Origin: an uncultured Prevotella sp.
Lineage (GTDB): Bacteria; Bacteroidota; Bacteroidia; Bacteroidales; Bacteroidaceae
DNA: 6,863 nt
NCBI GenBank assembly: GCA_900553155.1
Contig: USCM01000106.1
Coordinates: forward strand, 1-6,863
Reading direction: 5' to 3'
Shown: in pieces, positions 6,329-6,863 of the stretch
Numbering within the stretch: the stretch's first letter is position 1
How the letters are laid out: each line of letters starts with the position of its first letter
Position numbers and translations under genes: made by a program
The notes under the pieces: generated by a model
Database searches by the model: none
Seen by the model: the letters and a program-made list of their open reading frames with translations, nothing else
Told to the model about the DNA's origin: nothing

Positions 6329-6863
6329 ATGAAAAGACTTATCGACTTTATAGCCTCAGCAATAGCTCTGATTGTCTTTGCCCCTTTATTTCTCGTATGC
6401 TATGTAGCAATACGCCTTGAGGATGGAGAGCCTGTCATCTATCGTCAAGAGCGCATTGGTCTGCACGGCAAGCCTTTCTATATATATAAGTTTCGTAGCA
6501 TGAAAATCAACTCGGAGAAGGACGGACCGCAACTGCTGCTCGACGGAGCGCTTAGCGACCCACGACTTACACGCACCGGCAAATGGATGCGCGCGCACCA
6601 CCTCGACGAGCTGCCTCAGCTTTGGAACGTATTTAAGGGCGACATGGCTTTTATAGGATACCGCCCCGAACGCAAGTTCTATATCGACCAGATTATGCAG
6701 CACAATCCACGCTATGCCGAGCTATACGCCATCCGCCCCGGCGTAACCTCGTACGCCACGCTGCACAACGGCTATACCGACACTATGGAGAAGATGCTCC
6801 GCCGACTCGACTTCGACCTCTATTATCTCGAACACCAGAGCCTGTGGACCGACATCAAGATTC
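6329..6863 (+). CDS. Bacterial sugar transferase (polyprenyl-phosphate sugar-1-phosphate transferase), 3' end outside window
   Basis: The frame from the ATG at 6329 stays open to the window edge (178 codons visible). It fits the bacterial sugar transferase family (PglC/WcaJ/WbaP catalytic domain), which moves a sugar-1-phosphate from a nucleotide sugar to a polyprenyl phosphate at the inner membrane and so starts glycan assembly. Visible family blocks are 'KRLID' (2-6), one hydrophobic membrane segment with Pro19 (about 7-28), 'YRQERIG' (38-44), 'YKFRSM' (53-58), 'LDELPQLWNV' with the catalytic-type pair Asp93-Glu94, 'GDMAFIGYRPE' (104-114) and 'RPGVTSYATL' (136-145). It begins directly with the KR block, so it is the short monotopic form without the extra transmembrane domain of WcaJ/WbaP. 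Most relatives are about 200 residues, so only a short tail is missing. 'GYRPE' replaces the more general 'GPRPE', which from memory is usual in Bacteroidales. The sugar specificity cannot be read. The start is 34 nt after the terminator stem. Confidence 0.95.
   Translation, partial: MKRLIDFIASAIALIVFAPLFLVCYVAIRLEDGEPVIYRQERIGLHGKPFYIYKFRSMKINSEKDGPQLLLDGALSDPRLTRTGKWMRAHHLDELPQLWNVFKGDMAFIGYRPERKFYIDQIMQHNPRYAELYAIRPGVTSYATLHNGYTDTMEKMLRRLDFDLYYLEHQSLWTDIKI

Noticed and set aside
1..6863. CRISPR arrays, tRNA or rRNA genes, insertion-sequence ends or long direct DNA repeats
   Set aside because: Reading through both strands showed none. The only repeat found is at protein level in the barrel gene, and the only strong inverted repeat is the terminator.

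Overview
The window is most likely chromosomal DNA of a Bacteroidota organism, probably Prevotella-like (order Bacteroidales). The evidence is the sugar transferase at the right end, which has the block order and 'GYRPE ... RPGVTSYATL' wording typical of that group. Genes also lack clear Shine-Dalgarno sequences, and the envelope proteins are of Bacteroidales style. The genus is inference. All four genes lie on the + strand.

Layout. (1) Positions 2-2548 hold the 3' part of a large gene that enters from the left edge. Its product has a non-canonical OmpA-like (peptidoglycan-associated type) domain in the middle and a helix-rich C-terminal half of about 440 residues. (2) Positions 2545-4584 start in an ATGA overlap with gene 1 and encode a 679-residue outer-membrane beta-barrel protein. 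I read it as three tandem eight-strand units. (3) Positions 4634-6208, after a 49-bp gap, encode a secreted 524-residue tetratricopeptide (TPR) protein. (4) A strong intrinsic terminator at 6261-6295 closes this three-gene unit. (5) Positions 6329-6863 hold the 5' part of a small monotopic sugar-1-phosphate transferase, which runs off the right edge.

Working model (inference). Genes 1-3 form one envelope operon: an OmpA-type periplasmic protein, an outer-membrane barrel partner and a periplasmic TPR scaffold. In classical OmpA the eight-strand barrel and the OmpA-like domain are one polypeptide. Here they are separate, translationally coupled proteins, and the barrel appears to be triplicated. 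The sugar transferase would start a lipid-linked glycan (capsule, exopolysaccharide or O-antigen type). The terminator separates it from the operon, so a functional link is only suggested by proximity.

The most interesting signals are the threefold barrel repeat, the split-OmpA arrangement, the loss of the usual diaminopimelate-binding Asp in the OmpA-like domain, and an abrupt change of codon use inside the last third of the TPR gene. No RNA genes, mobile elements, CRISPR arrays or long DNA repeats were seen.
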